From Phyllobacterium chamaecytisi (GTDB lineage: Bacteria > Pseudomonadota > Alphaproteobacteria > Rhizobiales > Rhizobiaceae): 64,000 nt of DNA. The notes beneath the pieces were generated by a model, which was given only the letters and a program-made list of their open reading frames with translations, searched no databases and was not told the DNA's origin. Each line of letters opens with the position of its first letter. Position 1 is the stretch's first letter. Below, in pieces: positions 35,275 to 44,660 of the stretch. The stretch lies in NCBI RefSeq assembly GCF_020164455.1, contig NZ_JAIQWW010000001.1, positions 372,001 to 436,000 on the forward strand, in the 5' to 3' direction. A program made the position numbers and the translations under genes.

Positions 35275-36219
35275 ATGTCCATTGCATTCACCTTTCCGGG
35301 TCAAGGAAGCCAGGTTGTCGGCATGGGTAAGGCTCTGGCCGAGAACTTCCCGGAGGCCCGTGCTGTTTTCGACGAGGTGGACGAAGCTCTGGGTGAGAAG
35401 CTGTCTTCGATCATCTGGGAAGGTCCCGAAGAAACATTGACGCTGACTGCCAATGCCCAGCCCGCACTTATGGCCGTATCCATCGCTGTACTTCGCGTGC
35501 TGGAGTCCAAGGGCGTGTCCTTGAAGGACAAGGTTGCCTATGTAGCCGGCCATTCTCTCGGCGAGTATTCAGCACTTTGTGCAGCAGGCACATTCTCGCT
35601 TTCAGACACGGCGCGCCTCTTGCGCATTCGCGGCAATGCGATGCAGAAGGCCGTTCCAGCGGGTGAGGGTGCTATGGCCGCCATCATCGGCCTTGAGCAC
35701 GAAGATGTCGAAGCCATTTGCGCCGAAGTCTCAAAGCAGGGACCCGTCCAGATCGCCAATGACAATGGCGGCGGTCAGTTGGTGATTTCCGGCGCGAAGG
35801 GCCCTGTCGAGGCAGCGGCTGCGCTGGCATCCGCTAAAGGCGCCAAGCGTGCGATCATGCTGCCGGTTTCCGCTCCTTTCCACTCTGCTTTGATGGAGCC
35901 CGCCGCGGAGGCCATGCGCGTCGCACTGGCCAATGTTTCCAAAAACGATCCGGTCGTGCCGCTTATTGCCAATGTCCGCGCTGCGCCAGTCAAGTCTGCA
36001 ACCGAAATCGCCGCATTGCTGGTTGAGCAAGTGACGGGACAAGTGCGCTGGCGCGAGACGGTGGAATGGTTTGGCAATAATGGGGTCACAACGCTCTACG
36101 AAATCGGTGCGGGTAAAGTGCTGACTGGTCTTGCGCGCCGTATTAATAAGGACATATCCGGTATTGCTGTCGGCACGCCAGAAGACATCGATGCGGCTGT
36201 TGCTGCCCTCAACGCTTAA
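35275..36219 (+). CDS. fabD: Malonyl-CoA:ACP transacylase
   Basis: A 314-residue acyltransferase that loads malonate onto acyl carrier protein. The nucleophile elbow GHSLG has Ser94, and the catalytic His is in APFHSALM near 203. TFPGQGSQ at 6-13 is typical. ATG 35275 has GGAGG upstream; the in-frame ATG 35260 is not supported. fabG starts 13 bases after its stop. Confidence 0.97.
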   Translation: MSIAFTFPGQGSQVVGMGKALAENFPEARAVFDEVDEALGEKLSSIIWEGPEETLTLTANAQPALMAVSIAVLRVLESKGVSLKDKVAYVAGHSLGEYSALCAAGTFSLSDTARLLRIRGNAMQKAVPAGEGAMAAIIGLEHEDVEAICAEVSKQGPVQIANDNGGGQLVISGAKGPVEAAAALASAKGAKRAIMLPVSAPFHSALMEPAAEAMRVALANVSKNDPVVPLIANVRAAPVKSATEIAALLVEQVTGQVRWRETVEWFGNNGVTTLYEIGAGKVLTGLARRINKDISGIAVGTPEDIDAAVAALNA

Positions 36220-36232
36220 AAAGGAACGCGCA

Positions 36233-36970
36233 ATGTTTGATCTCACAGGCCGCAAGGCTCTTATCACGGGTGCGACGGGTGGTATTGGCGAGGCAATCGC
36301 TCGTGCACTTCATGCACAGGGCGCAATCGTGGGTCTCCATGGCACCCGTGTGGAAAAGCTGGAAGCTCTGGCGTCTGATTTTAGCGATCGCGTCATGATC
36401 TTCCCGGCTAACCTTTCCAATCGAGATGAGGTCAAGGCACTTGGTGAAAAGGCCGAGGCTGATCTTGGAGGCGTTGAGATACTCGTCAACAATGCGGGCA
36501 TCACCAAAGACGGTTTGTTCGTGCGCATGAGCGATGCGGACTGGGACAATGTGCTTGAAGTCAATCTGACTGCAGTTTTCCGCCTGACCCGCGAACTCAC
36601 GCATCCAATGATGCGCCGCCGTTATGGCCGCGTCATCAACATAACTTCGGTCGTGGGCGTGACAGGAAATCCTGGTCAAACCAATTATGTTGCTTCCAAA
36701 GCCGGGCTTATAGGCTTCTCCAAATCCTTGGCGCAGGAAATCGCTAGCCGTAACGTCACGGTCAACTGCGTTGCACCGGGTTTCATCGAATCGGCAATGA
36801 CCGACAAGCTCAACGACAAGCAGAAAGAAAGCATCATGTCTGCTATCCCGATGCGTCGCATGGGTACGGGCGCCGAAGTTGCTTCGTCGGTTGTCTATCT
36901 TGCCAGCAGCGAAGCATCTTATGTCACTGGTCAGACCATTCACGTCAACGGCGGTATGGCGATGATCTGA
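36233..36970 (+). CDS. fabG: 3-oxoacyl-ACP reductase
   Basis: A 245-residue SDR enzyme that reduces 3-oxoacyl-ACP with NADPH in fatty acid elongation. TGATGGIGEA at 12-21, NNAG at 86-89, Ser139, Tyr152 and Lys156 are in the usual places, and the length is exactly typical. AAGGA precedes ATG 36233. A longer frame from 36131 is inside fabD and rejected. It is followed by a 261-base gap before acpP. Confidence 0.97.
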   Translation: MFDLTGRKALITGATGGIGEAIARALHAQGAIVGLHGTRVEKLEALASDFSDRVMIFPANLSNRDEVKALGEKAEADLGGVEILVNNAGITKDGLFVRMSDADWDNVLEVNLTAVFRLTRELTHPMMRRRYGRVINITSVVGVTGNPGQTNYVASKAGLIGFSKSLAQEIASRNVTVNCVAPGFIESAMTDKLNDKQKESIMSAIPMRRMGTGAEVASSVVYLASSEASYVTGQTIHVNGGMAMI

Positions 36971-37001
36971 TCGGGTTTGCATCGATCGTATCCACCGGTA
37001 T

Positions 37002-37033
37002 CGGTCTCAATCACATTTATGAGATTGAGACCG
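37002..37033. other. Perfect 11-base stem-loop between fabG and acpP
   Basis: CGGTCTCAATC (37002-37012), a ten-base loop, GATTGAGACCG (37023-37033). It lies 31 bases after the fabG stop. There is no T tract, so it may be an mRNA 3' end stabiliser or a protein-binding dyad near the acpP promoter and not a simple terminator. Confidence 0.55.
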
Positions 37034-37231
37034 TGAATAAAGCGTGATAAGTCGCGCACCAGTCTGGGCAGTCAAATCGATTTGATGTCCTTTCAGTTCC
37101 GCAAGGAAAGAGCCGCAAGGACGGGTGTTTTAGCTGTTAAACAGGGCGGAACAACCATCTTATTGCTTGATTAGAGTCATCCGTGCCGCTAACCAAGGCA
37201 TAGGAAAAAACAAACAGGTTGAGGTTTCCAC

Positions 37232-37468
37232 ATGAGTGATACTGCAGAACGCGTCAAGAAAATCGTTATTGAACATCTGGGCGTTGATGCCGAGAAAGTC
37301 ACCGATGGTGCGAGCTTCATCGACGATCTGGGAGCCGACAGCCTTGATACTGTCGAGCTCGTGATGGCTTTTGAAGAAGAGTTTGGCGTCGAAATCCCCG
37401 ACGATGCTGCCGAGACGATTCTGACAGTCGGCGATGCCGTCAAGTTCATCGACAAAGCATCTGCCTGA
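37232..37468 (+). CDS. acpP: Acyl carrier protein
   Basis: A 78-residue acidic four-helix protein that carries growing acyl chains on a phosphopantetheine arm. The attachment serine is Ser37 in [19 protein letters not shown]. The sequence is close to consensus. It has its own 261-base upstream region, as expected for a very highly expressed gene, and fabF follows after 105 bases. Confidence 0.98.
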   Translation: MSDTAERVKKIVIEHLGVDAEKVTDGASFIDDLGADSLDTVELVMAFEEEFGVEIPDDAAETILTVGDAVKFIDKASA

Positions 37469-37573
37469 TTTTTGTTCGGCCCCGCAGCGATCGTGATATA
37501 AGGTGTTTAGCCTTGCTCGTTCATGCGTTGGGCCGGAAACAATCATGTTGCATTTGATAGTTAAGGATCTGCC

Positions 37574-38836
37574 ATGAGGCGCGTTGTCATAACCGGCCTT
37601 GGGCTGGTTTCTCCTCTCGCATCCGGGGTTGAACTAACCTGGTCGCGGCTTCTTGCCGGCCAGAGCGGCGCCCGGCGTGTGACGGAATTTGAAGTTGAAG
37701 ATCTTCCTTGCAAGATTGCCTGCCGTATTCCGGTAGGTGATGGCTCTGATGGTACATTTAATCCTGACGACTGGATGGAACCCAAAGAGCAGCGCAAGGT
37801 CGATCCTTTCATTATTTACGCTGTTGCGGCTGCCGACCAAGCGCTTGCGGATGCCAAGTGGGCGCCGGAAAGTGATGAAGATCAGATCCGTACGGGTGTT
37901 TTGATCGGGTCCGGCATTGGTGGCCTCGAAGGCATTGTCGAAGCAGGCTACACACTCCGCGACAAAGGCCCCCGGCGCATATCGCCCTTCTTCATCCCCG
38001 GCCGTTTGATAAACCTGGCTTCCGGCCAGGTATCGATCAAACATAAGCTGCGGGGTCCGAATCATGCGGTCGTTACCGCTTGTTCCACCGGCGCTCATGC
38101 TATTGGCGACGCCTCGCGTTTGATCGCATTCGGAGACGCCGACGTGATGGTGGCTGGTGGCACCGAGTCGCCAGTCAGCCGAATTTCGCTAGCCGGCTTT
38201 GCTGCATGCAAGGCGTTGTCCACTGCCAGAAACGACGATCCGACAACTGCCTCGAGACCCTATGATGAAGACCGCGATGGTTTCGTGATGGGTGAAGGCG
38301 CGGGCGTTGTCGTCCTTGAAGAGCTGGAACATGCCCTGGCTCGCGGCGCCAAGATTTACGCCGAGATCATCGGCTATGGCTTATCCGGCGATGCTTACCA
38401 CATCACCGCACCATCAGAGAGTGGTGAGGGCGCGCAGCGCTCTATGGAAATGGCTTTGAAGCGCGCAGGCATAACTCCGGGCGATTTGGACTACATCAAC
38501 TCGCACGGCACTTCGACGATGGCCGATACGATTGAACTCGGTGCAGTCGAACGCGTTGTTGGCGACGCCGCTTCGAAAATATCGATGTCATCCACCAAAT
38601 CCTCCATCGGTCACCTTCTTGGTGCCGCTGGCTCGACAGAGGCTATCTTCTGCGTGTTGGCGATCCGCGATAATATCGCTCCTGCAACGATCAATCTCGA
38701 TAAGCCTTCCAAGGAAACGAAGATCGATCTGGTTCCGCACAAGCCGCGCGAACGCAAGATCGATATCGCGCTTTCCAATTCCTTCGGGTTTGGCGGTACG
38801 AATGCTTCGCTCGTAATGCGGCGTTATCAACAGTGA
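37574..38836 (+). CDS. fabF: 3-oxoacyl-ACP synthase II
   Basis: A 420-residue condensing enzyme that elongates acyl-ACP with malonyl-ACP. The nucleophile is Cys170 (TACSTGAHA); catalytic histidines are in NSHGTST and SIGHLLGA. The length and termini (MRRVVITGLGLVSPL) are typical. It follows acpP and is upstream of mltG, an order common in alphaproteobacteria. Confidence 0.97.
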   Translation: MRRVVITGLGLVSPLASGVELTWSRLLAGQSGARRVTEFEVEDLPCKIACRIPVGDGSDGTFNPDDWMEPKEQRKVDPFIIYAVAAADQALADAKWAPESDEDQIRTGVLIGSGIGGLEGIVEAGYTLRDKGPRRISPFFIPGRLINLASGQVSIKHKLRGPNHAVVTACSTGAHAIGDASRLIAFGDADVMVAGGTESPVSRISLAGFAACKALSTARNDDPTTASRPYDEDRDGFVMGEGAGVVVLEELEHALARGAKIYAEIIGYGLSGDAYHITAPSESGEGAQRSMEMALKRAGITPGDLDYINSHGTSTMADTIELGAVERVVGDAASKISMSSTKSSIGHLLGAAGSTEAIFCVLAIRDNIAPATINLDKPSKETKIDLVPHKPRERKIDIALSNSFGFGGTNASLVMRRYQQ

Positions 38837-38926
38837 TTGATTTCTTGGCGGAGCGCTCTCGCGTTTTTGCCATATTCACAATCGATTCTACCGGCGTCAG
38901 CCGGTATCATGTCCCGAGGTGCTTGC

Positions 38927-40135
38927 GTGAGCTCAGATCAGCAGTCTGAAGAGACAAACGGTTCAGCCGCCAACGCGCCGGATCGCAAGCCGATTGTCCC
39001 GCAATCGGCTTCCGAAGCGTTGCGTCCTGAACCGGGTACACCGCCACCTCCGCCGAAGCGACGCTCTCGTCGCGCTCGCAGCCAGATCGTTGTTTTTGCC
39101 AATTTCATGCTGTCGCTTGTCGTGCTGGTGGTTCTTGCTGCCGCGGCCGCTGTATACTTTGGCAAGCTGGCGTTCAATGAGCCTGGACCTAGCGATGTTA
39201 CAACCAACTACGTTGTGAAGAGCGGTACCGGGATTGTTGAGATAGCCGACGGGCTGGAAAGGCGTAACATTATCAGTGATGCCCGGGTCTTTAAATATGG
39301 CGTTCAGGCCTATGGCCATCAGGGCGACATGAAAGCTGGCGAGTACGAAATCAAGGCGCATGCGTCCATGCGAGAGATCATGGATCTGTTGCGCAGCGGA
39401 AAATCGCTGCTTCGTTCGCTGACGATTCCCGAAGGGCTTACCGTCGAACAGATTTTCCAACGGGTGCGTGAGGATGACGTGCTTGTTGGTGATTTGCCGG
39501 CAATCATGCCGAGTGAAGGCTCGCTTTTCGCCAATACGATGCGCTTTTCTCGCGGTACAACACGCGAGGAACTCATCAAGAAGATGCAGGCCGATCAGAA
39601 AAAGCTGGTTGAAGACATATGGGAACGCCGCGATCCCAAGACTCCGTTGAAAACCATTGAAGAGTTTGTGACGCTCGCATCCATTGTCGAAAAAGAGACC
39701 GGCAAGGCGGACGAGCGTCCACGCGTTGCCGCCGTTTTCATTAACCGGTTGAACAACCGCATGCGCCTTCAATCCGATCCAACGATCATTTATGGCCTGT
39801 TTGGTGGCAAGGGCAAGCCGTCGGACCGCCCGATCCTGAAGTCAGATCTTGAGAAGCCGACGCCTTATAACACTTATACGATCAATGGCCTGCCACCTGG
39901 GCCGATTGCAAATCCTGGTCGTGACGCGCTGGAAGCGGTAGCTCATCCGTCGCAGACCAAGGACCTTTACTTCGTTGCCGACGGCACTGGCGGACACGTA
40001 TTTGCTGAGACGCTCGAAGAGCACAATGATAATGTGAAACGCTGGCGTGAGGTCGAGAAGAATCGCCTCGACGAGGCCGCCAAGGCGGCAACCGGTGACA
40101 AGAATGCATCGCCGGACGCAGACAACGGAAATTGA
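38927..40135 (+). CDS. mltG: Endolytic murein transglycosylase MltG
   Basis: A 402-residue YceG-like protein that cuts nascent glycan strands. A cytoplasmic tail with a five-proline stretch (about 39-43) and a basic RRSRRARSQ precedes one membrane helix at 53-78; a LysM-like part follows, then the catalytic domain with the conserved Glu in ASIVEKETG near 256 and QSDPTIIYGL, TPYNTY. GTG 38927 has GAGGT six bases upstream; ATGs at 38837 and 38909 are less well placed. Confidence 0.93.
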   Translation: MSSDQQSEETNGSAANAPDRKPIVPQSASEALRPEPGTPPPPPKRRSRRARSQIVVFANFMLSLVVLVVLAAAAAVYFGKLAFNEPGPSDVTTNYVVKSGTGIVEIADGLERRNIISDARVFKYGVQAYGHQGDMKAGEYEIKAHASMREIMDLLRSGKSLLRSLTIPEGLTVEQIFQRVREDDVLVGDLPAIMPSEGSLFANTMRFSRGTTREELIKKMQADQKKLVEDIWERRDPKTPLKTIEEFVTLASIVEKETGKADERPRVAAVFINRLNNRMRLQSDPTIIYGLFGGKGKPSDRPILKSDLEKPTPYNTYTINGLPPGPIANPGRDALEAVAHPSQTKDLYFVADGTGGHVFAETLEEHNDNVKRWREVEKNRLDEAAKAATGDKNASPDADNGN

Positions 40136-40141
40136 TACTGG

Positions 40142-40168
40142 AAAGGCCCGAGGAAGTTCAGGGCCTTT
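40142..40168 (+). terminator. Weak terminator between mltG and yicC
   Basis: AAAGGCCC, 11-base loop, GGGCCTTT, followed by only a short T run (TTTCGTT). It begins a few bases after the mltG stop and probably only partly stops transcription. Confidence 0.55.
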
Positions 40169-40185
40169 CGTTCCAGGGGGTAGAC

Positions 40186-41073
40186 ATGTCATTGCAAAGC
40201 ATGACGGGATTTGCCCGTCACCTCCGGAACAGCGCCGGGGTGCAAATCTTGTGGGAAATCAAGTCGGTTAACGGCAAGGGTCTCGACGTGCGGTTTCGCC
40301 TGCCAGCAGGTCTTGAAACGATCGAGCAGAAGGCCCGTATCCTTTTCAGCCAACATTTCAAGCGCGGCAATTTCCAGGCGGCCGTCACCGTCGATCGCAG
40401 CGCGGGTGTTGCCAAGGCAATCCTCAACGAACCACTTCTGAAGGAACTGGCAGCGATCGCTGCACGTCTGCGCGAAGATTACGGTCTGGCAGCATCCACG
40501 CCGGAGGGCCTTATGGCGCTCCGCGGGGTCCTGGAGGCGCCACAGGAGACCGCCGATCCTGAAGATCAGCACAAGATAGAAGAAGCAGTACTGGCGGTTC
40601 TGGACGAGACACTGATTCAACTGGCGCACAATCGCCAGGCCGAGGGCAGGGCGCTGGGCGAGATTTTGACTGTACAAATCGCGGCGATCGAGATGCTGGT
40701 GGAACAGGCAAGGCTTGATCCAAGCCGCTCGTTTGATGCTATTCGCTCGCGGCTGGCTGCACAGGTCTCGCTGCTGCTCGATGCCGCTCCCGCATTGGAT
40801 GAATCGCGGCTGTACATGGAGGCCGCGTTCCTTGCGACGAAGGCTGACATCCAGGAAGAGCTTGACCGGCTGGAAATGCATGTCACCGCCGCCCGTGATC
40901 TTCTGAAGGAAGGCAACGGTGTAGGCCGCAAGCTTGATTTCCTGACACAGGAATTCAACCGCGAGGCGAATACGCTCTGTTCCAAGGCCAACGCGGCTTC
41001 GATTACATCGATCGGACTTGACCTGAAGGCTGTTGTGGATCAATTGCGCGAGCAGATACAGAATCTGGAGTGA
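40186..41073 (+). CDS. yicC: YicC family endoribonuclease
   Basis: A 295-residue YicC-like protein. Family members are metal-dependent endoribonucleases linked to small RNA turnover and stationary-phase fitness. The signatures SMTGFAR near the start, [18 protein letters not shown] and the C-terminal [21 protein letters not shown] are all present. ATG 40186 follows GGGGG; the in-frame ATG at 40132 lies in mltG. gmk starts two bases after the stop. Confidence 0.94.
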   Translation: MSLQSMTGFARHLRNSAGVQILWEIKSVNGKGLDVRFRLPAGLETIEQKARILFSQHFKRGNFQAAVTVDRSAGVAKAILNEPLLKELAAIAARLREDYGLAASTPEGLMALRGVLEAPQETADPEDQHKIEEAVLAVLDETLIQLAHNRQAEGRALGEILTVQIAAIEMLVEQARLDPSRSFDAIRSRLAAQVSLLLDAAPALDESRLYMEAAFLATKADIQEELDRLEMHVTAARDLLKEGNGVGRKLDFLTQEFNREANTLCSKANAASITSIGLDLKAVVDQLREQIQNLE

Positions 41074-41075
41074 CC

Positions 41076-41723
41076 ATGCACAACAGCATCAAGAGACGCG
41101 GTCTTATGCTCGTCCTGTCATCGCCGTCCGGCGCTGGCAAGTCGACGATTGCCCGAATGCTGCTTACGCACAAGGAAGAATTAGATCTCGCGCTTTCGAT
41201 CAGCGTGACGACACGTCCGCGCCGCGCCAGCGAAATCGATGGCGTCCATTATCATTTCATCCAGACACGCGAGTTCGAGCGGCTGCGCGACAGCGACGCG
41301 TTGATCGAATGGGCAGAAGTCCACGGCAATTTCTATGGCACCCCGCGGGAGGCCGCGGAAAATGCGCTCGCGGATGGTCAGGATATGCTTTTCGACATCG
41401 ACTGGCAGGGCGCGCTGCAGTTGCAAGAGAAGATGAAAGGCGATGTTGTCAGCATTTTCATCCTTCCCCCATCCATGGCCGATCTAAAAGAGCGGCTGCA
41501 TCGGCGTGCCGAGGACGCTGAAGACGTGATCAACATGCGATTGAACAACGCCCGTAACGAGATAGAGCGCTGGCGCTCTTACGATTATGTCATAGTCAAC
41601 GAAGATCTGGACCGCGCCTATCATCAAGTCCAGTCGATCGTCACCGCCGAACGCCTGCGCCGAGACCGCTGCCCGGGTCTGTTCGATTTCGTCAGCAGTC
41701 TTCTCGATGAAAAGCTGGACTAG
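41076..41723 (+). CDS. gmk: Guanylate kinase
   Basis: A 215-residue P-loop kinase that phosphorylates GMP to GDP. The P-loop [10 protein letters not shown] is at 15-24; the GMP-binding region [19 protein letters not shown] follows. ATG 41076 has GGAG five bases upstream; a GTG at 41070 would overlap yicC. It overlaps the convergent rsmA by four bases. Confidence 0.97.
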   Translation: MHNSIKRRGLMLVLSSPSGAGKSTIARMLLTHKEELDLALSISVTTRPRRASEIDGVHYHFIQTREFERLRDSDALIEWAEVHGNFYGTPREAAENALADGQDMLFDIDWQGALQLQEKMKGDVVSIFILPPSMADLKERLHRRAEDAEDVINMRLNNARNEIERWRSYDYVIVNEDLDRAYHQVQSIVTAERLRRDRCPGLFDFVSSLLDEKLD

Positions 41724-42541
41724 AGCGCATTCGCTAACGCTACGAACTCTTCGATTGACAGCGTTTCCGCCCGGCGTGTCGGGTCGATACCGACCTTGGC
41801 AAGCAAAGCCTCGCCGCCAAGCGATTTGATGCTTTGTCGCAGCATCTTGCGCCTCTGGCCAAAGGCAGCCTGGGTGACACGTCCCAGTACTGCCGCATCG
41901 CAGGCGAGCGGGGCCACACGCGGTACCAAATGGACGACCGAGGATGTAACTTTTGGTGGTGGTGTGAATGCTTGCGGCGGGACGTCAAAAGTAATTTTCG
42001 CCTCGGTTCGCCAGCCAGCCAGCACGCCGAGACGGCCGTAGGCATCCGAACCCGGACGCGCGACGATCCGCTCCGCCACTTCGCGCTGAAACATCAGCGT
42101 CAGCGACGCATAGAACGGTGGCCATGGTTCACTAAGTAGCCAACTGATCAGCAATTGCGTGCCGACATTATAGGGGAGATTGGCAACGATCTTCACCTTG
42201 CTGCCGTTTGCTAGCGCAGAGAAATCCGTATCCAGGGCATCGCCGGCAATAACGCGAAGCCGGCCCTGGTAATGATCGGATATTTCCTGCAAGGCGGCCA
42301 AGCAGCGTTCATCACGCTCGATGGCGATAACATTGGCACCTTGGGCGAGAAGGGCACGCGTGAGGCCGCCAGGGCCGGGTCCCACCTCGATGACAGTCTG
42401 ATCCTTGAGATCGCCTGCCTGGCGTGCAACTTTTCCCGTGAGGTTCAGATCGAGCAGAAAATTCTGCCCGAGGGACTTCTTTGCCATCAGCTCATGGCGT
42501 TGGATAACTTCGCGCAGCGGTGGAAGGCTATCTATGCTCAT
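41720..42541 (-). CDS. rsmA: 16S rRNA dimethyladenosine transferase
   Basis: A 273-residue KsgA-type enzyme that dimethylates two adjacent adenines near the 3' end of 16S rRNA. GQNFLLD, the SAM motif [10 protein letters not shown] and the catalytic NLPY in [11 protein letters not shown] are present. Its start overlaps the pdxA stop by ATGA, so it is coupled to the pdxA-surA genes, as in E. coli. Confidence 0.97.
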   Translation of the reverse strand: MSIDSLPPLREVIQRHELMAKKSLGQNFLLDLNLTGKVARQAGDLKDQTVIEVGPGPGGLTRALLAQGANVIAIERDERCLAALQEISDHYQGRLRVIAGDALDTDFSALANGSKVKIVANLPYNVGTQLLISWLLSEPWPPFYASLTLMFQREVAERIVARPGSDAYGRLGVLAGWRTEAKITFDVPPQAFTPPPKVTSSVVHLVPRVAPLACDAAVLGRVTQAAFGQRRKMLRQSIKSLGGEALLAKVGIDPTRRAETLSIEEFVALANAL

Positions 42542-43551
42542 GTGTCGAGTGTGCGGTTCGCCGCCAGTTCATCAGCAAGCCGCAGCGCTGCAATGAGGCT
42601 GTCAGGCTTGGCCCTGCCGGATCCTGCGATATCGAAGGCTGTGCCGTGGTCCGGCGAGGTACGCACGAAGGGCAAACCGAGCGTAACATTGACGCTGTCA
42701 TCGAAACCCAGCGTCTTGGCGGGGATCAGTGCCTGGTCGTGATACATGCAGATGGCGGCGTCATAGGTGGCTCGTGCAGCGGCATGGAACATTGTATCCG
42801 CCGGGAAAGGTCCACGCGCATCGATACCTTCAGCACACAGCGTTTCCACCGCCGGACGCACGATGACTTCGTCTTCCATACCCATACTGCCGCCTTCGCC
42901 CGCATGCGGGTTCAATCCGGCAATGGCAAGCCGTGGCTTGGCGATGCCGAACTGACTTTTGAGTGCCAGCGCAGTGATCCGGCAGACAGTCAGGATCGTC
43001 ACTGTGTCGAGAACAGCGGGAACCTTGTTCAAGGCAATGTGAATTGTTACAGGAACTGCCCGCAGCAACGGTCCAGCCAGCATCATCACCGGCGTTACAG
43101 CATATCCCAGATGCTCACCGGCAAGATGTGCCAAAAACTCCGTATGACCCGGAAATTTGAAACCAGCCTCATAGAGCGGCTTTTTGGCGATGGGACAGGT
43201 GACTATGGCGCGTGAGCGGCCTGCAAGCGTCAATGCCACGGCCTGTTCAATCGCCTCGATCGTTCCTGCCGCATTTTCGGACAGTGGAATGCCGGGTTGA
43301 TCCGATTGCCGGTTCTTCAGCGGCACGATTGGCAGCGCCTCATCGAATATAGCAGCCGCGTCCTCAGGCGTTGTGATTTCCAGTGGAACATTCACGCCAA
43401 GCTGTACTGCGCGCGAGGCGATTAATTCCGCGTCGGCAAGCAGAAAAAACGCAGGAAGCTGCATGTGCTTGCGCAATATCCACGCAGCGAGCGCGATGTC
43501 AGGCCCAATGCCCGAAGGATCACCGGAACTGACGGCGAGAGCGGCTTTCAT
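42538..43551 (-). CDS. pdxA: 4-hydroxythreonine-4-phosphate dehydrogenase
   Basis: A 337-residue NAD-dependent enzyme of pyridoxal phosphate synthesis. [12 protein letters not shown] at 8-19, the metal-binding HTEFLA, and [10 protein letters not shown] are the family signatures; all look intact. Start ATG 43551 is 15 bases after the surA-like stop. It sits between surA-like and rsmA, an order preserved in proteobacteria. Confidence 0.96.
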   Translation of the reverse strand: MKAALAVSSGDPSGIGPDIALAAWILRKHMQLPAFFLLADAELIASRAVQLGVNVPLEITTPEDAAAIFDEALPIVPLKNRQSDQPGIPLSENAAGTIEAIEQAVALTLAGRSRAIVTCPIAKKPLYEAGFKFPGHTEFLAHLAGEHLGYAVTPVMMLAGPLLRAVPVTIHIALNKVPAVLDTVTILTVCRITALALKSQFGIAKPRLAIAGLNPHAGEGGSMGMEDEVIVRPAVETLCAEGIDARGPFPADTMFHAAARATYDAAICMYHDQALIPAKTLGFDDSVNVTLGLPFVRTSPDHGTAFDIAGSGRAKPDSLIAALRLADELAANRTLDT

Positions 43552-43566
43552 GCCAGTGCAATCCCA

Positions 43567-44517
43567 TCATTCAGTGACGATCTTCGCCTTGCTGCGCAGT
43601 TCCTCGAGATATTTCTTGTCGACAGCCTCAGCTGATGCATCCGGTTTGCCGTCACCCGCCGCTGCTGTTGCTTCCTGGGAAAAGACAAGGCGAGCCACGC
43701 GATCGTCGGAGACTTGACGGGTCGCGCACACGCCGAGAAATTCGACGCCCTTATCCGTATCCAGGGTCGTCGTCGCATGACCGACCGGTGTGGATATGAC
43801 CAGCTTCGACCATTCGGGCGGCAGTTCCTGCTCTACGAATTTTCCGAGATCGCGCACGGTGACATCCAATGTGCCCTTGGCGATATCGCGTGTTGTCTGG
43901 CAGCCGCTGAAACGGCCACGCATGGCATTGGCTTCACCTCGCCGCTTGGCGAGAATGCCGCGATTATTGGCAGGGACGACGAATATCACCTGCTGCAGTT
44001 GGTATTCGGTAGAAACGGGCTTCTTCCCGCCGTCCTTGAGCATGCGTTGCACGGCATCCTGCTCGGACACCCTGGTTCCACCCTGTGTGCGATTACGGGT
44101 GGCGAGCGCGCGGCCCCAACTCATCTGCATACGGATATATTCTTTGAAGTGCTGCGGCGTCACGCCGGACTTGTCCAACACGCCGTTGAGCTGATTGAGC
44201 GTCATCTTGTTGTTGGTAGCAAAGCGCGTATAGGCGTCGTTCACTTCGTTGTCAGAAACAAGCAAATTGAGACGTTTCAATTCCTGGCGCTTGAGCGCGT
44301 CGTTGGTCAATTCATCCCGCGCCTGCTGGGTAAGGTTGCCCTTTTTATGCTGAAGTTTCAGAAAGGCAGCACGCTTTGAAATATCGTAGTCGGTGATAGC
44401 GGCGCCATTGACGACAATCTTGATCTCGCTTGCTGCAGCAGGCAATGTCACGCCAACCGCCAGAACAGAGCTCAATGCAGTGATCATTGCCGCTGCAAGA
44501 ATATGCTTCCTCACCAT
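43567..44517 (-). CDS. surA: SurA-like periplasmic chaperone or peptidyl-prolyl isomerase
   Basis: A 316-residue periplasmic protein with a signal peptide (MVRKHILAAAMITALSSV, cut near AAA). Residues about 30-160 resemble the SurA N-terminal chaperone domain (IVVNGAAITDYDISKR, then VSDNEVNDAY). One parvulin-like PPIase-type stretch may follow (YQLQQVIFVV to VRDLG), shorter than in E. coli SurA, which has two. It aids folding of outer membrane proteins, including the LptD encoded just upstream. Start 44517 is preferred over 44520 by spacing to GAGA. Confidence 0.85.
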   Translation of the reverse strand: MVRKHILAAAMITALSSVLAVGVTLPAAASEIKIVVNGAAITDYDISKRAAFLKLQHKKGNLTQQARDELTNDALKRQELKRLNLLVSDNEVNDAYTRFATNNKMTLNQLNGVLDKSGVTPQHFKEYIRMQMSWGRALATRNRTQGGTRVSEQDAVQRMLKDGGKKPVSTEYQLQQVIFVVPANNRGILAKRRGEANAMRGRFSGCQTTRDIAKGTLDVTVRDLGKFVEQELPPEWSKLVISTPVGHATTTLDTDKGVEFLGVCATRQVSDDRVARLVFSQEATAAAGDGKPDASAEAVDKKYLEELRSKAKIVTE

Positions 44518-44626
44518 CATTTCTCAACTTGTCCGATCATGGACCATTTTCGCGAAATGGACCGTGTTTTTCTTCTTTTGATGTTCATTTCCTCTTTATT
44601 GTCGCTTTACTAAGGCAAAAGCATGA

Positions 44627-44646
44627 CTGGCCGCAAGTGCGGCCAG
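44627..44646 (-). terminator. Hairpin after lptD
   Basis: CTGGCCGC, four-base loop, GCGGCCAG, about 15 bases after the lptD stop on the minus strand. The following sequence is TCATGCTTTTGCC, a poor T tract, so it may reduce but not stop read-through into surA. Confidence 0.5.
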
Positions 44647-44660
44647 CTTAGACAATAAGA

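Noticed and set aside
40189-41043. Minus-strand frame opposite yicC (284 codons)
   Set aside because: yicC is supported by signature motifs and start; the other frame is a shadow.
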